Source: JAGTVB01 sp964624765 (GTDB lineage: Bacteria > Pseudomonadota > Gammaproteobacteria > HK1). From it: DNA of 31,353 bases. The DNA lies in assembly GCA_964624765.1 (NCBI GenBank), contig CAZUZO010000025.1, forward strand, positions 1-31,353, in the 5' to 3' direction. The position numbers were made by a program, and so were the translations under genes. This document shows, one piece after another, positions 14,922 to 21,956 of this stretch (position 1 is its first letter; each line of letters begins with the position of its first letter). Below the pieces are notes generated by a model, which searched no databases, was not told the DNA's origin, and was given only the letters and a program-made list of their open reading frames with translations.

Positions 14922-14989
14922 CCGTGGCCTGGCCAATCGAGAGCTGTCCGCCCAAAACCGTTCACAGCTTGCGAAAGAAAAACGGCCAG

Positions 14990-15187
14990 GGTCATCGTTT
15001 CGTCAGCGTTACTGTTCGGGGGATACCATCGGCGCCCAATCCTTCGGCAGCCGAACCCCGGGCCCGCAAGGGTGTGTGCGGCAGGGATGCCGGACCCAAG
15101 CCGACAGGGACGTCTTCACGGCGTCTCTTGCGGCCTGGGGTCGGCTGCCGCAAGGGCAAAGGTCATCAAACTGCCGAAACGATGACC
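14990..15187 (+). repeat. Interspersed repeat family C, copy 2 (with inner hairpin D)
   Basis: The outer ends are GGTCATCGTTTCGTCAG and CTGCCGAAACGATGACC, as in the short copy at 10139-10237. It is about 100 bp longer because an extra inverted repeat lies inside: TCGGCAGCCGAACCCCGG near 15044 pairs with CTGGGGTCGGCTGCCG near 15135. Between its arms is the family D sequence (15071-15126, minus), which includes GGCATCCCTGCCGCACACAC in reverse. It lies between the nirS promoter and repeat A copy 2. Confidence 0.78.
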
Positions 15188-15221
15188 AACGCCAAAAAAC
15201 CTACTGCGCTGTCCGACCGCG

Positions 15222-15327
15222 GCGTTGGGCGGTGCTCGCTCCTCGCCTATCTATCTGATATGTCTCTCAACTTCGCGCCGTCCGCCTGGCTCTCGGGTTG
15301 CTCACGACGGTTTTTCACAACCTCTCA
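15222..15327 (-). repeat. Interspersed repeat family A, copy 2
   Basis: The reverse complement of the family A sequence starts TGAGAGGTTGTGAAAAACCG on the minus strand. Its first three bases coincide with the TGA stop codon of the nirI gene. It extends to GCACCGCCCAACGC at 15222, an extension shared with copy 3 but not with copy 1. Confidence 0.85.
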
Positions 15328-16884
15328 GTCGAGCTTGCCGACGCGCAGCTTCAAGGGCTGTCCTCGACGCTCGAGGCGCTTGCGTTTTTCCACCAGCGGT
15401 GGGCATTTGTAGGCATTCCAGTAGGTGACCTGGCAATCGAGGCAATAATGGCATTCGGTGGGATTGATCTCTCCCGTGGCCCGTATGGCCTGGGATGGGC
15501 ATTCCGTGGCACAGGTCTGGCACGGCCTGCCACACTCCCGGCGGCGGCGCAGCCAATCGAAGATGCGAAAACGCGAGGGAAACGTCAGGGCCGCCCCCAG
15601 CACACAGAGATATTTGCAATAAAACTTGCCGTTAAATGCCGACACCACCACCAGTGCGCTGGCATACAGCAGGAACATCCACTCCCTTTGGAAGTGCATA
15701 TTGATGGCGGTCTTGAACGGCTCCACCTCGGCGAAACGCACCATCGTCGCGACCGAATGCAGGGAGAGCCCAAATAGCAATACGAGCAGAATATATTTCA
15801 CCGCTAACAACCGCTCATGGACCACCGGCGGGAACTCGAGTTGCTTCACCCCTAAGCGCCGGCTCACTCGGTTCACCAGTTCCTGTAAGGCACCGAAGGG
15901 ACAAAGCCAGCCGCAGTACACGCCTCGCCCCCATAGCAGCAGGGTTAAGGCGACGAAAGACCAGAGGATGAACAGCATGGGGTCGATGAGAAAGGTGTCC
16001 CAATGGAAGTCGTGCACGACCGCTCGAGTAAACGTGAAGACATTGATCACCGAGAGCTGAGCGAGTCCATACCAGCCGATGAAAACCAGGGTGTAGACCA
16101 AGAACGCGTCCCGCACCCGCAGCAGCAAAGACGGATGGCGCGCGAGCCAGTCCTGCAACACCAGCACCGTGGCAAGCACCATGAGCCCGCTGACCAAAGC
16201 CGCGATGCGATAGGTCCGTTGCTGCCACACCGCGATCCACGGTGGCGGCTCGCTGGAAATGTCCTCTATGGCTGTCGTCGGAAGTCCCGAAGTGGCCGCA
16301 GGCGCAGCGCCGCGAGCGGGGGCGGAAGGCGACGACTCAGAAGCTAACGGCAGGCCTCGGGAGGCCGCGACCAACTTAGCCGCTCGCGTGATCGAGGCAT
16401 TCAGCACCATCACGGTGATGGTCGCGCCGGTGATGCCCTCCACGGTCACATAGCCTTCCCGCTCCGGGCCGCCAATTTTGATCGGTTTGCCGATGTGCTG
16501 GCCTTGGTATTGGGCGATATAGCGCGCGAGATCCTGGTCAGAGAGGCCGATCACCAGGATCGGCTCTTCGTGATGGACGATGGCGAGTCCAGCGATGGTG
16601 GCGTCGCTTGTGAGGCCGACCAAGGTGCTGATGGGTTTACCGGAGTAGGCGGGGATCGGTAGCACCTGGTCGGTCAGGAACACATACCCTAGCCAGCGCG
16701 CTGCTTGAAAAACCGCTGCCGCCGGTGGGCTTCCCTCGAATGGCCCGATGCGATCGGCGCCCGGAAAAAACTCCGCGGCCAGCGACTGGATGCGCTGTGT
16801 TCGGGAGTCGGCGCCGGGGGTAGGTGAGGCTGGCCAGGCGTACTCGGCCAGCGCGACCAGCAAAAGCAAAAGGGTGATGCGCAC
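15325..16884 (-). CDS. nirI: NirI, NosR-like membrane flavoprotein with iron-sulfur domain
   Basis: This protein of about 519 residues has a signal segment (RITLLLLLVALAEYAWPA), a periplasmic FMN-binding domain with TGATIT (likely flavin-linked Thr near residue 157), then several membrane helices with CGWLCPFGAL and CKYLCVLG. A cytoplasmic ferredoxin part follows (CQTCATECP, CHYCLDCQ). It resembles NosR but lacks the long middle periplasmic part. NirI, known next to nirS in Paracoccus, is needed for nirS expression or activity. The start is set at GTG 16884. The ATG at 16980 abuts a regulator palindrome and would place the operator at the start codon. The gene lies upstream of nirS on the same strand, 500 bp away. 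Confidence 0.8.
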   Translation of the reverse strand: MRITLLLLLVALAEYAWPASPTPGADSRTQRIQSLAAEFFPGADRIGPFEGSPPAAAVFQAARWLGYVFLTDQVLPIPAYSGKPISTLVGLTSDATIAGLAIVHHEEPILVIGLSDQDLARYIAQYQGQHIGKPIKIGGPEREGYVTVEGITGATITVMVLNASITRAAKLVAASRGLPLASESSPSAPARGAAPAATSGLPTTAIEDISSEPPPWIAVWQQRTYRIAALVSGLMVLATVLVLQDWLARHPSLLLRVRDAFLVYTLVFIGWYGLAQLSVINVFTFTRAVVHDFHWDTFLIDPMLFILWSFVALTLLLWGRGVYCGWLCPFGALQELVNRVSRRLGVKQLEFPPVVHERLLAVKYILLVLLFGLSLHSVATMVRFAEVEPFKTAINMHFQREWMFLLYASALVVVSAFNGKFYCKYLCVLGAALTFPSRFRIFDWLRRRRECGRPCQTCATECPSQAIRATGEINPTECHYCLDCQVTYWNAYKCPPLVEKRKRLERRGQPLKLRVGKLD

Positions 16885-16979
16885 CAGATTGACCCGACCC
16901 AAGCGCTGACACGGTTGAAACCCGAAGGGCACAAGTGCTGCGGGAGGCGGCACGATACCCCCCGTTCCTCCGCCCGACA

Positions 16980-16993
16980 TTGACCTGGGTCAA
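16980..16993 (-). promoter_or_regulatory. FNR/Dnr/NnrR-type operator upstream of nirI
   Basis: TTGACCTGGGTCAA fits TTGAC-N4-GTCAA. It lies 95 bases upstream of the proposed GTG start of nirI, a spacing close to that at nirS. This argues against the longer ATG frame. Confidence 0.75.
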
Positions 16994-17060
16994 GCGGAAT
17001 GCCTCCCGGTTACCCGGCCGCCAGGAAACAAGGGTCCAGTCGAGATAGGCCCTTGACCTT

Positions 17061-17220
17061 ACCACCTATCAGTTATGCCTTATGGAGAAAACAGTCTGTC
17101 AGACCGGCATGGATTGCCGGTATCCAGAACACAGGGATGTGATCCCGGGTGGCCCTCCATGGCCACTGGGTTCCGGCAATCCATGCCGGAACGACGGGCA
17201 TAATTAAACTGATAGGTGGT
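17061..17220 (+). repeat. MITE-like element, repeat E, in the nirI-norC control region
   Basis: The 160-bp element has terminal inverted repeats ACCACCTATCAGTT and AACTGATAGGTGGT, and an inner palindrome built from CGGCATGGATTGCCGG and CCGGCAATCCATGCCGG. AGGCCCTTGAC occurs directly on both sides (17047-17057 and 17222-17232), so it may be an 11-bp target duplication. Only one copy is in the window. Confidence 0.72.
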
Positions 17221-17227
17221 GAGGCCC

Positions 17228-17241
17228 TTGACATAGGTCAA
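17228..17241 (+). promoter_or_regulatory. FNR/Dnr/NnrR-type operator upstream of norCB
   Basis: TTGACATAGGTCAA is a TTGAC-N4-GTCAA palindrome 140 bases upstream of the norC ATG. It starts inside the right-hand direct repeat flanking element E. The left-hand copy, CTTGACC at 17052-17058, keeps only one half-site. Confidence 0.78.
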
Positions 17242-17381
17242 GGAGCAGGCGGCTCCCAGCCTGTACCATCGGCTCGCTGGGCGACTCAACAGAGACCGGG
17301 TGATGGCCCCGTTACCGCGCAGGGTGCCGCTGGTGCGGAAGCAGCGTGTTCCCGAGAGCACACGATGGGAGTTGAGAAGAG

Positions 17382-17816
17382 ATGAGTGCGAGTTTTACCA
17401 AATCCATGGCGCGAAACATCTTCTACGGAGGCACCGTATTTTTCATCCTGGTGTTCTTGGCACTGACCTTCGACACGACGCGAGCGCTGCCCGCCAGGGA
17501 CAACCGGGAAAATCTCACGGCCCTGGTGGTAGAGGGCAAGGAGGTTTGGGAGAAAAACAACTGCATCGGTTGCCACACCCTGCTGGGCGAGGGAGCTTAT
17601 TTCGCGCCGGAGCTTGGCAATGTCTATGAGCGCTTCGGCAAGAATAAAGAGGCCATCAAGATCTTCATCAAGACCCGACCGCGGGACGGCGTCCCCGGTC
17701 GGCGCAGCATGCCTCAGTTCAATCTCTCCGAGGAAGAGCTGGAAGCCATCGCCGAGTTCTTGAAATATACCTCGGAGATCGATACCGCAGGCTGGCCACC
17801 CAACATTCAAGGTTAA
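17382..17816 (+). CDS. norC: NorC, cytochrome c subunit of nitric oxide reductase
   Basis: This 144-residue membrane-anchored cytochrome has one N-terminal helix (about 14-31), then a periplasmic heme domain with CIGCH (Cys61, Cys64, His65) and likely Met ligand Met110 (GRRSMPQF). NorC passes electrons to NorB for reduction of NO to N2O. The ribosome site GAGAAGAG lies before the ATG. norB follows 22 bases later. A palindromic regulator site lies upstream. Confidence 0.96.
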   Translation: MSASFTKSMARNIFYGGTVFFILVFLALTFDTTRALPARDNRENLTALVVEGKEVWEKNNCIGCHTLLGEGAYFAPELGNVYERFGKNKEAIKIFIKTRPRDGVPGRRSMPQFNLSEEELEAIAEFLKYTSEIDTAGWPPNIQG

Positions 17817-17838
17817 CCCCGTTTTGAAGGAGCGCGAG

Positions 17839-19245
17839 ATGGTCTACCAGTCGCAGGCGGTTGCCAAGCCCTATTTCATCGCCGCCATCGGCCTGTTTGT
17901 CGGACAGGCCATGTTTGGTTTGATCCTGGGCTTACAGTATGTCATCGGGGACTTCTTGTTTCCCGCCATACCCTTCAATGTGGCCCGCATGGTACACACG
18001 AACTTATTGATCGTGTGGCTTTTATTCGGTTTCATGGGGGCCACCTATTACCTCATACCCGAGGAAGCCGAAACCGAGCTGCACAGTCCGCGGCTTGCGA
18101 TGATCATCTTCTGGGTGTTTTTGGCCGCCGGCGCTCTCACCATCCTGGGGTACCTCATGGTGCCCTACGCGACGCTGGCGGAGATGACCGGTAATAATCT
18201 GCTGCCCACCATGGGGCGAGAGTTCTTGGAGCAACCCCTGATCACCAAGATCGGTATCGTAGTGGTGGTTTTGGCCTTTTTGTATAACGTCGGTATCACG
18301 GTCCTCAAGGGCAAGAAAACGGTCATCAGTACGATCTTATTGCTCGGCCTCACGGGGCTTGCGGTTCTATTCCTGTTCGCGTTTTACAATCCCTCTGCCT
18401 TGACGGTGGATAAATACTATTGGTGGTGGGTGGTCCACTTGTGGGTCGAAGGGGTTTGGGAATTGATCCTAGGCGCCATCTTGGCTTTCGTATTGATTAA
18501 GGTCACGGGGGTCGACCGGGAAGTCATCGAGAAATGGCTGTACGTCATCATTGCGGCCGCGCTGGTGACCGGTATCATTGGTACCGGCCATCACTACTAT
18601 TGGATCGGCCCGCCGGAGTACTGGCAGTGGTGGGGCTCGATCTTTTCCGCCCTGGAGCCGCTGCCGTTCTTCTTGATGACCCTGTTTGCCTTTAACATGG
18701 TCAACCGGCGGCGCCGCAACCATCCCAACAAGGCGGCCACGCTGTGGGCATTGGGCACCGCCGTGATGGCGTTTCTCGGCGCCGGGGTCTGGGGTTTCTT
18801 GCACACGCTGTCGCCGGTGAACTACTACACCCACGGGTCGCAGATCACGGCCGCCCACGGTCACCTGGCGTTTTTCGGCGCTTACGTGTTGATCGTGCTC
18901 ACGATCATCTCCTATGCCGCGCCACAACTCTTAGGCCAAGGCGAGGCCAGGAGCAACCGACAGCAGGTGCTGGAGATGTGGTCGTTCTGGCTGATGGCGG
19001 TGTCCATGGTCTTTATCACGTTGTTTCTTACGGGCGCCGGGATTCTGCAGGTTTGGTTACAGCGGGTGTCCGAAACCCCGCAACCGTTCATGGTGGTCCA
19101 AGAGCAGATCGCGCTGTTTTATTGGATGCGAACGGTGGCCGGCGTCGTGTTTGTGATCGGGTTGCTGGTGTTCGTCGCCAGTTTCCTCGTCAAGGGTCGG
19201 GAAGTGGTCAGCGAAACGCCCGCAGCGCTTGAAGCCGCCGCCTGA
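17839..19245 (+). CDS. norB: NorB, catalytic subunit of cytochrome c nitric oxide reductase
   Basis: This 468-residue protein of the heme-copper oxidase superfamily has about 12 membrane helices. Heme and FeB histidines appear in MVHTNLL (near residue 53), HLWVEGVWE, TGHHYYWIG and AHGHLAFFGAY. The Glu in HLWVEGVWE is typical of NorB as opposed to oxidases. The length and partner norC indicate the cytochrome c-dependent type, not quinol NorZ. ATG 17839 follows GAAGGAGCGCG; a longer frame from TTG 17824 would include the ribosome site itself. Confidence 0.97.
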   Translation: MVYQSQAVAKPYFIAAIGLFVGQAMFGLILGLQYVIGDFLFPAIPFNVARMVHTNLLIVWLLFGFMGATYYLIPEEAETELHSPRLAMIIFWVFLAAGALTILGYLMVPYATLAEMTGNNLLPTMGREFLEQPLITKIGIVVVVLAFLYNVGITVLKGKKTVISTILLLGLTGLAVLFLFAFYNPSALTVDKYYWWWVVHLWVEGVWELILGAILAFVLIKVTGVDREVIEKWLYVIIAAALVTGIIGTGHHYYWIGPPEYWQWWGSIFSALEPLPFFLMTLFAFNMVNRRRRNHPNKAATLWALGTAVMAFLGAGVWGFLHTLSPVNYYTHGSQITAAHGHLAFFGAYVLIVLTIISYAAPQLLGQGEARSNRQQVLEMWSFWLMAVSMVFITLFLTGAGILQVWLQRVSETPQPFMVVQEQIALFYWMRTVAGVVFVIGLLVFVASFLVKGREVVSETPAALEAAA

Positions 19246-19256
19246 TAACGCCCTCG

Positions 19257-19286
19257 GAAGGGGAGCGCACATCCCCGCTCCCCTTC
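19257..19286 (+). terminator. Strong hairpin between norB and norQ
   Basis: GAAGGGGAGCG pairs perfectly with CGCTCCCCTTC around an 8-base loop, 12 bases after the norB stop. There is no following T run, so it could be a transcript-stabilising or attenuating stem instead of a true terminator. It would lower norQ relative to norCB. Confidence 0.65.
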
Positions 19287-19332
19287 GTCACGAGAGGGTC
19301 AACGAGTTTTCGCACTGTCTGAAAGGCGTGAT

Positions 19333-20151
19333 ATGTCGACAGCCGCTGTCAGCCTCAGTACCGGTGTTGCCCTGGAGGCACCTTTCTATCTGCCGCAGGG
19401 CAATGAGATAGCGTTGTTCGACCATGCCTGGCGCCAGCAGTTGCCGGTGCTCATCAAGGGTCCGACGGGCTGCGGCAAGACGCGCTTCATCACCCACATG
19501 GCGGCACGGCTCGGTCGCCCTTTGTATACCGTGGCCTGCCATGATGATCTGTCGGCCAGCGATCTGGTGGGCCGCCATCTCATCGGGCGCGAAGGGACTT
19601 TCTGGAGCGATGGCCCCCTGACCCGAGCGGTGCGCGAAGGCGGTATCTGCTATCTGGACGAGGTGGTGGAGGCACGCAAAGATACCACCGTGGTCCTGCA
19701 TCCCCTATCGGATGATCGGCGCATCTTGCCCATTGAGCGCACCGGCGAAACGTTGCATGCGCCACCGGAATTCATGCTAGTGGTCTCTTACAATCCGGGC
19801 TACCAAAATCTGCTAAAAGGCATGAAGCCCAGCACCCGCCAACGTTTTGTGGCCATTCGTTTCGGCTATCCGTCACCGGAGACCGAACAGGAAATTCTCA
19901 GGGTCGAGACGGGCATCGATAGCCACCTGGCGGATCGGTTGGTGACGCTCGGGACGGCGTTGCGCTCGCTCACCGATCATGATCTGGAAGCCAGTGCCAG
20001 CACACGCCTGCTGGTGTATGCCGCCACCCTTATCCAAGGGGGGATCGAAGCGTTAGAAGCCTGCCGCGCGAGTCTAGTGGAGCCCCTCACCGACGACGAG
20101 GACACGGCTGAAGCCTTAATGGAGGTGGTCAATGCCATATTTGGGATCTAA
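19333..20151 (+). CDS. norQ: NorQ, AAA+ (MoxR-type) ATPase for NO reductase assembly
   Basis: This 272-residue MoxR/CbbQ-type ATPase has Walker A GPTGCGKT (residues 43-50), Walker B ICYLDEVVEA, and the later segment NPGYQNLLKGMKPSTRQRF typical of CbbQ/NorQ. With the VWA protein NorD it forms a chaperone that matures NorCB, thought to help insert the nonheme iron. It lies downstream of norB after a hairpin. Its end overlaps the start of the next gene by 20 bases, so translation is probably coupled. Confidence 0.95.
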   Translation: MSTAAVSLSTGVALEAPFYLPQGNEIALFDHAWRQQLPVLIKGPTGCGKTRFITHMAARLGRPLYTVACHDDLSASDLVGRHLIGREGTFWSDGPLTRAVREGGICYLDEVVEARKDTTVVLHPLSDDRRILPIERTGETLHAPPEFMLVVSYNPGYQNLLKGMKPSTRQRFVAIRFGYPSPETEQEILRVETGIDSHLADRLVTLGTALRSLTDHDLEASASTRLLVYAATLIQGGIEALEACRASLVEPLTDDEDTAEALMEVVNAIFGI

Positions 20152-20539
20152 AGCGGGCGCCGCGAGCGAAGCCATACCGGGACAACGGTTGGCGATCCTC
20201 GCCGAATCCCTCTATCTCATCAATCTCTTGCTGCTACCGGGGCTGGCCTTCTTGGTGCTGGTGGCGCTGTATTTTCGCACCATCGCGCAAGCCCCCTCGT
20301 TGGCTGCGTGTCACCTTCGACAGACGCTCTCGGCCAGTCTTTGGGCGGGCGGCATCCTGGTCGTTGTCAACGGTTTTATCATCTTGCTGGGAGGGTACAC
20401 AGCAGGCACCACGTGGGTGGTGGTGATCCTGTACTTCGTGTGTTGCCATTCGGCGTTGGTGTTGGTGGGCGCATTGGGCCTGGCGCGGGCCATGGCGGGA
20501 CAGCCCTATCGTTATCCCGTGGTCGGCCGCCCTTGTTAG
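20132..20539 (+). CDS. Small membrane protein in the nor cluster, unknown function
   Basis: This 135-residue protein has a short soluble start and three hydrophobic segments (about 26-48, 70-90 and 93-118), ending GQPYRYPVVGRPC. The layout and the YRYP tail recall DUF4870-type membrane proteins, but that is a resemblance only. The ATG overlaps norQ by 20 bases and the next gene starts 21 bases after its stop, so the four genes norQ to norD look like one unit apart from repeat C. The position suggests a role in NO reductase assembly or in anchoring the following polyferredoxin. Confidence 0.75.
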   Translation: MPYLGSKAGAASEAIPGQRLAILAESLYLINLLLLPGLAFLVLVALYFRTIAQAPSLAACHLRQTLSASLWAGGILVVVNGFIILLGGYTAGTTWVVVILYFVCCHSALVLVGALGLARAMAGQPYRYPVVGRPC

Positions 20540-20560
20540 CCTGATGAGAGGGGCCGCACG

Positions 20561-21637
20561 GTGACCGAGCGTCAGCAAAAGCGCCTGCTCTATCGCAGCG
20601 CCTTCTTTGTGCTGTTTGTGGTGGCGCCGCCGCTGGACCTGTTTCGCCTCGATTTAACTCTGGGCCATTTCATTTTGCTGGGGCATGACTGGACGTTGGG
20701 GCTAGATGCCTTCGTCAGCGGTGCCACCGGCCCCGGCCAAGCGGCGCTCAATCTGGTTCTGCGAGGCTTTCTCCCCATTGCCGCCGTGGTCGGGGTGCTG
20801 GGTTACACGGCGTGGCGTTGGGGTCGCCTCTACTGCGGCTGGCTGTGCCCGCACTTTTCCGTCGTCGAGGGCATCAACGCACTCATGCGCCGGGCCTCGG
20901 GTAAGCCCACCCTCTGGGAACCTAGACCCTTGCCCGAGCGCCTTCCCAACGGCCGCAGGTTGACCCCCAACCCGAGCTACTGGCTACTGGTCGCCATGGC
21001 AGTGCTCGGGTTTGCATTCCTTTGGGCCGTGACGTTACTCACGTACCTGCTGCCGCCCGGCGAGATCTATCATAACCTGCTGCACGGCACCCTCACCCGC
21101 AATCAAAGCCTGTTCATCGGGGTGGCGACACTGTTATTCGCGTTGGAGTTCACTCTGGCTCGGCACTTGTTTTGCCGGTTCGGCTGTGCAGTCGGCGTAT
21201 TTCAGAGTTTTGTCTGGATGGCCAACGAGCGGGCCAGGGTAGTGGGCTTCGATCGATCCCGCGGGGTGGAGTGTGCGAGTTGCAATGCGGCGTGCGAAAA
21301 CGCTTGTCCGATGCGCCTTAGGCCGCGCGGGATCAAACGCCGCATGTTTACCTGCACGAGCTGTGCAGAATGCCTTTCGGCTTGCCAGCAAGTGCAGGCA
21401 CGCAACCCCCGCGGTCCGTTGCTGCGCTGGGTGGAGGGCGACTGTGCCCTGGATGTGTCGATGCGCGATTTCGGTTTTCGGCCCATCGTGCCAAAGACCT
21501 GTTTCTCGGGCCCAACGGTTGCTCCTGGCGGCGGGCAGGCATCGCCACAAGGAGCTCTTTGCAGACAACAATCAGGGCGTGCAACGACCACCATCGATCC
21601 TCGCCGAGAGCCTCGGCGGGCGGTTTCGTCTTCATGA
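20561..21637 (+). CDS. CcoG/NapH-like membrane polyferredoxin in the nor cluster
   Basis: This 358-residue protein has about four to five membrane helices and a CGWLCPH motif near residue 92. A second Cys pair follows in CRFGCAVG, then two ferredoxin-type clusters near 237-250 (CASCNAACENACP) and 264-275 (CTSCAECLSAC). This is the pattern of the CcoG/RdxA, NapH and NosR C-terminal family, which handle electrons or metal reduction at the membrane. It is not a standard member of norCBQD. A possible role is redox support for NorB metal-centre assembly (inference). The last 50 residues (after VPKTCFSG) are low in recognisable features and may be frameshifted or eroded; repeat C begins 12 bases after the stop. 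Confidence 0.8.
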   Translation: MTERQQKRLLYRSAFFVLFVVAPPLDLFRLDLTLGHFILLGHDWTLGLDAFVSGATGPGQAALNLVLRGFLPIAAVVGVLGYTAWRWGRLYCGWLCPHFSVVEGINALMRRASGKPTLWEPRPLPERLPNGRRLTPNPSYWLLVAMAVLGFAFLWAVTLLTYLLPPGEIYHNLLHGTLTRNQSLFIGVATLLFALEFTLARHLFCRFGCAVGVFQSFVWMANERARVVGFDRSRGVECASCNAACENACPMRLRPRGIKRRMFTCTSCAECLSACQQVQARNPRGPLLRWVEGDCALDVSMRDFGFRPIVPKTCFSGPTVAPGGGQASPQGALCRQQSGRATTTIDPRREPRRAVSSS

Positions 21638-21648
21638 TAGGTGGCCAT

Positions 21649-21881
21649 GGTCATCGTTTCGTCTGGGTGGCAGCCGGTCGCCTTGCCTCAAGGGACGTCG
21701 TGAATACATCCTTGTAGACTTGAGTCCGGCATCCCTGCCGGACACACCCTTGTGGCAAGGCAACCGGCTGCCTACAAATTATGGGTGCGGTTGTAACCGC
21801 TAAATGGTGACTCAGGCGAAACGATGACCATGGCCTGATAGGTCGGCTGCCCCCAGGGTAAAGGTCATCAAAACGATGACC
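21649..21881 (+). repeat. Interspersed repeat family C, copy 3 (with inner hairpin D)
   Basis: The copy starts GGTCATCGTTTCGTC and ends AAAACGATGACC. Inside is a 24-bp inverted repeat with two mismatches (21671-21694 and 21747-21770; arms begin CAGCCGGT and end ACCGGCTG), enclosing family D sequence (GTCCGGCATCCCTGCCGGAC). An additional GAAACGATGACC at about 21816 suggests a composite. It fills the gap between the polyferredoxin gene and norD. Confidence 0.78.
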
Positions 21882-21956
21882 AACGCCGCCCGACTGGCAC
21901 CTACGACGCATCGAGGATTGCCATAGCGCTCTTGTCTGCCGTGGAAAAATTTGGCC

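Noticed and set aside
15325..16980. Longer nirI frame starting at ATG 16980
   Set aside because: Its start codon abuts the palindrome TTGACCTGGGTCAA, which should lie upstream of the promoter start. The first 32 residues are Gly/Pro-rich and precede the signal segment.
17080..17220. Inverted GGCAATCCATGCC sequences as a transcription terminator
   Set aside because: They lie between two divergent promoters inside element E with its own inverted ends, and no T run follows; a mobile element explains them better.
18469..18927. Minus-strand frame inside norB
   Set aside because: It is the antisense of membrane helices of NorB; no start signal or family features.
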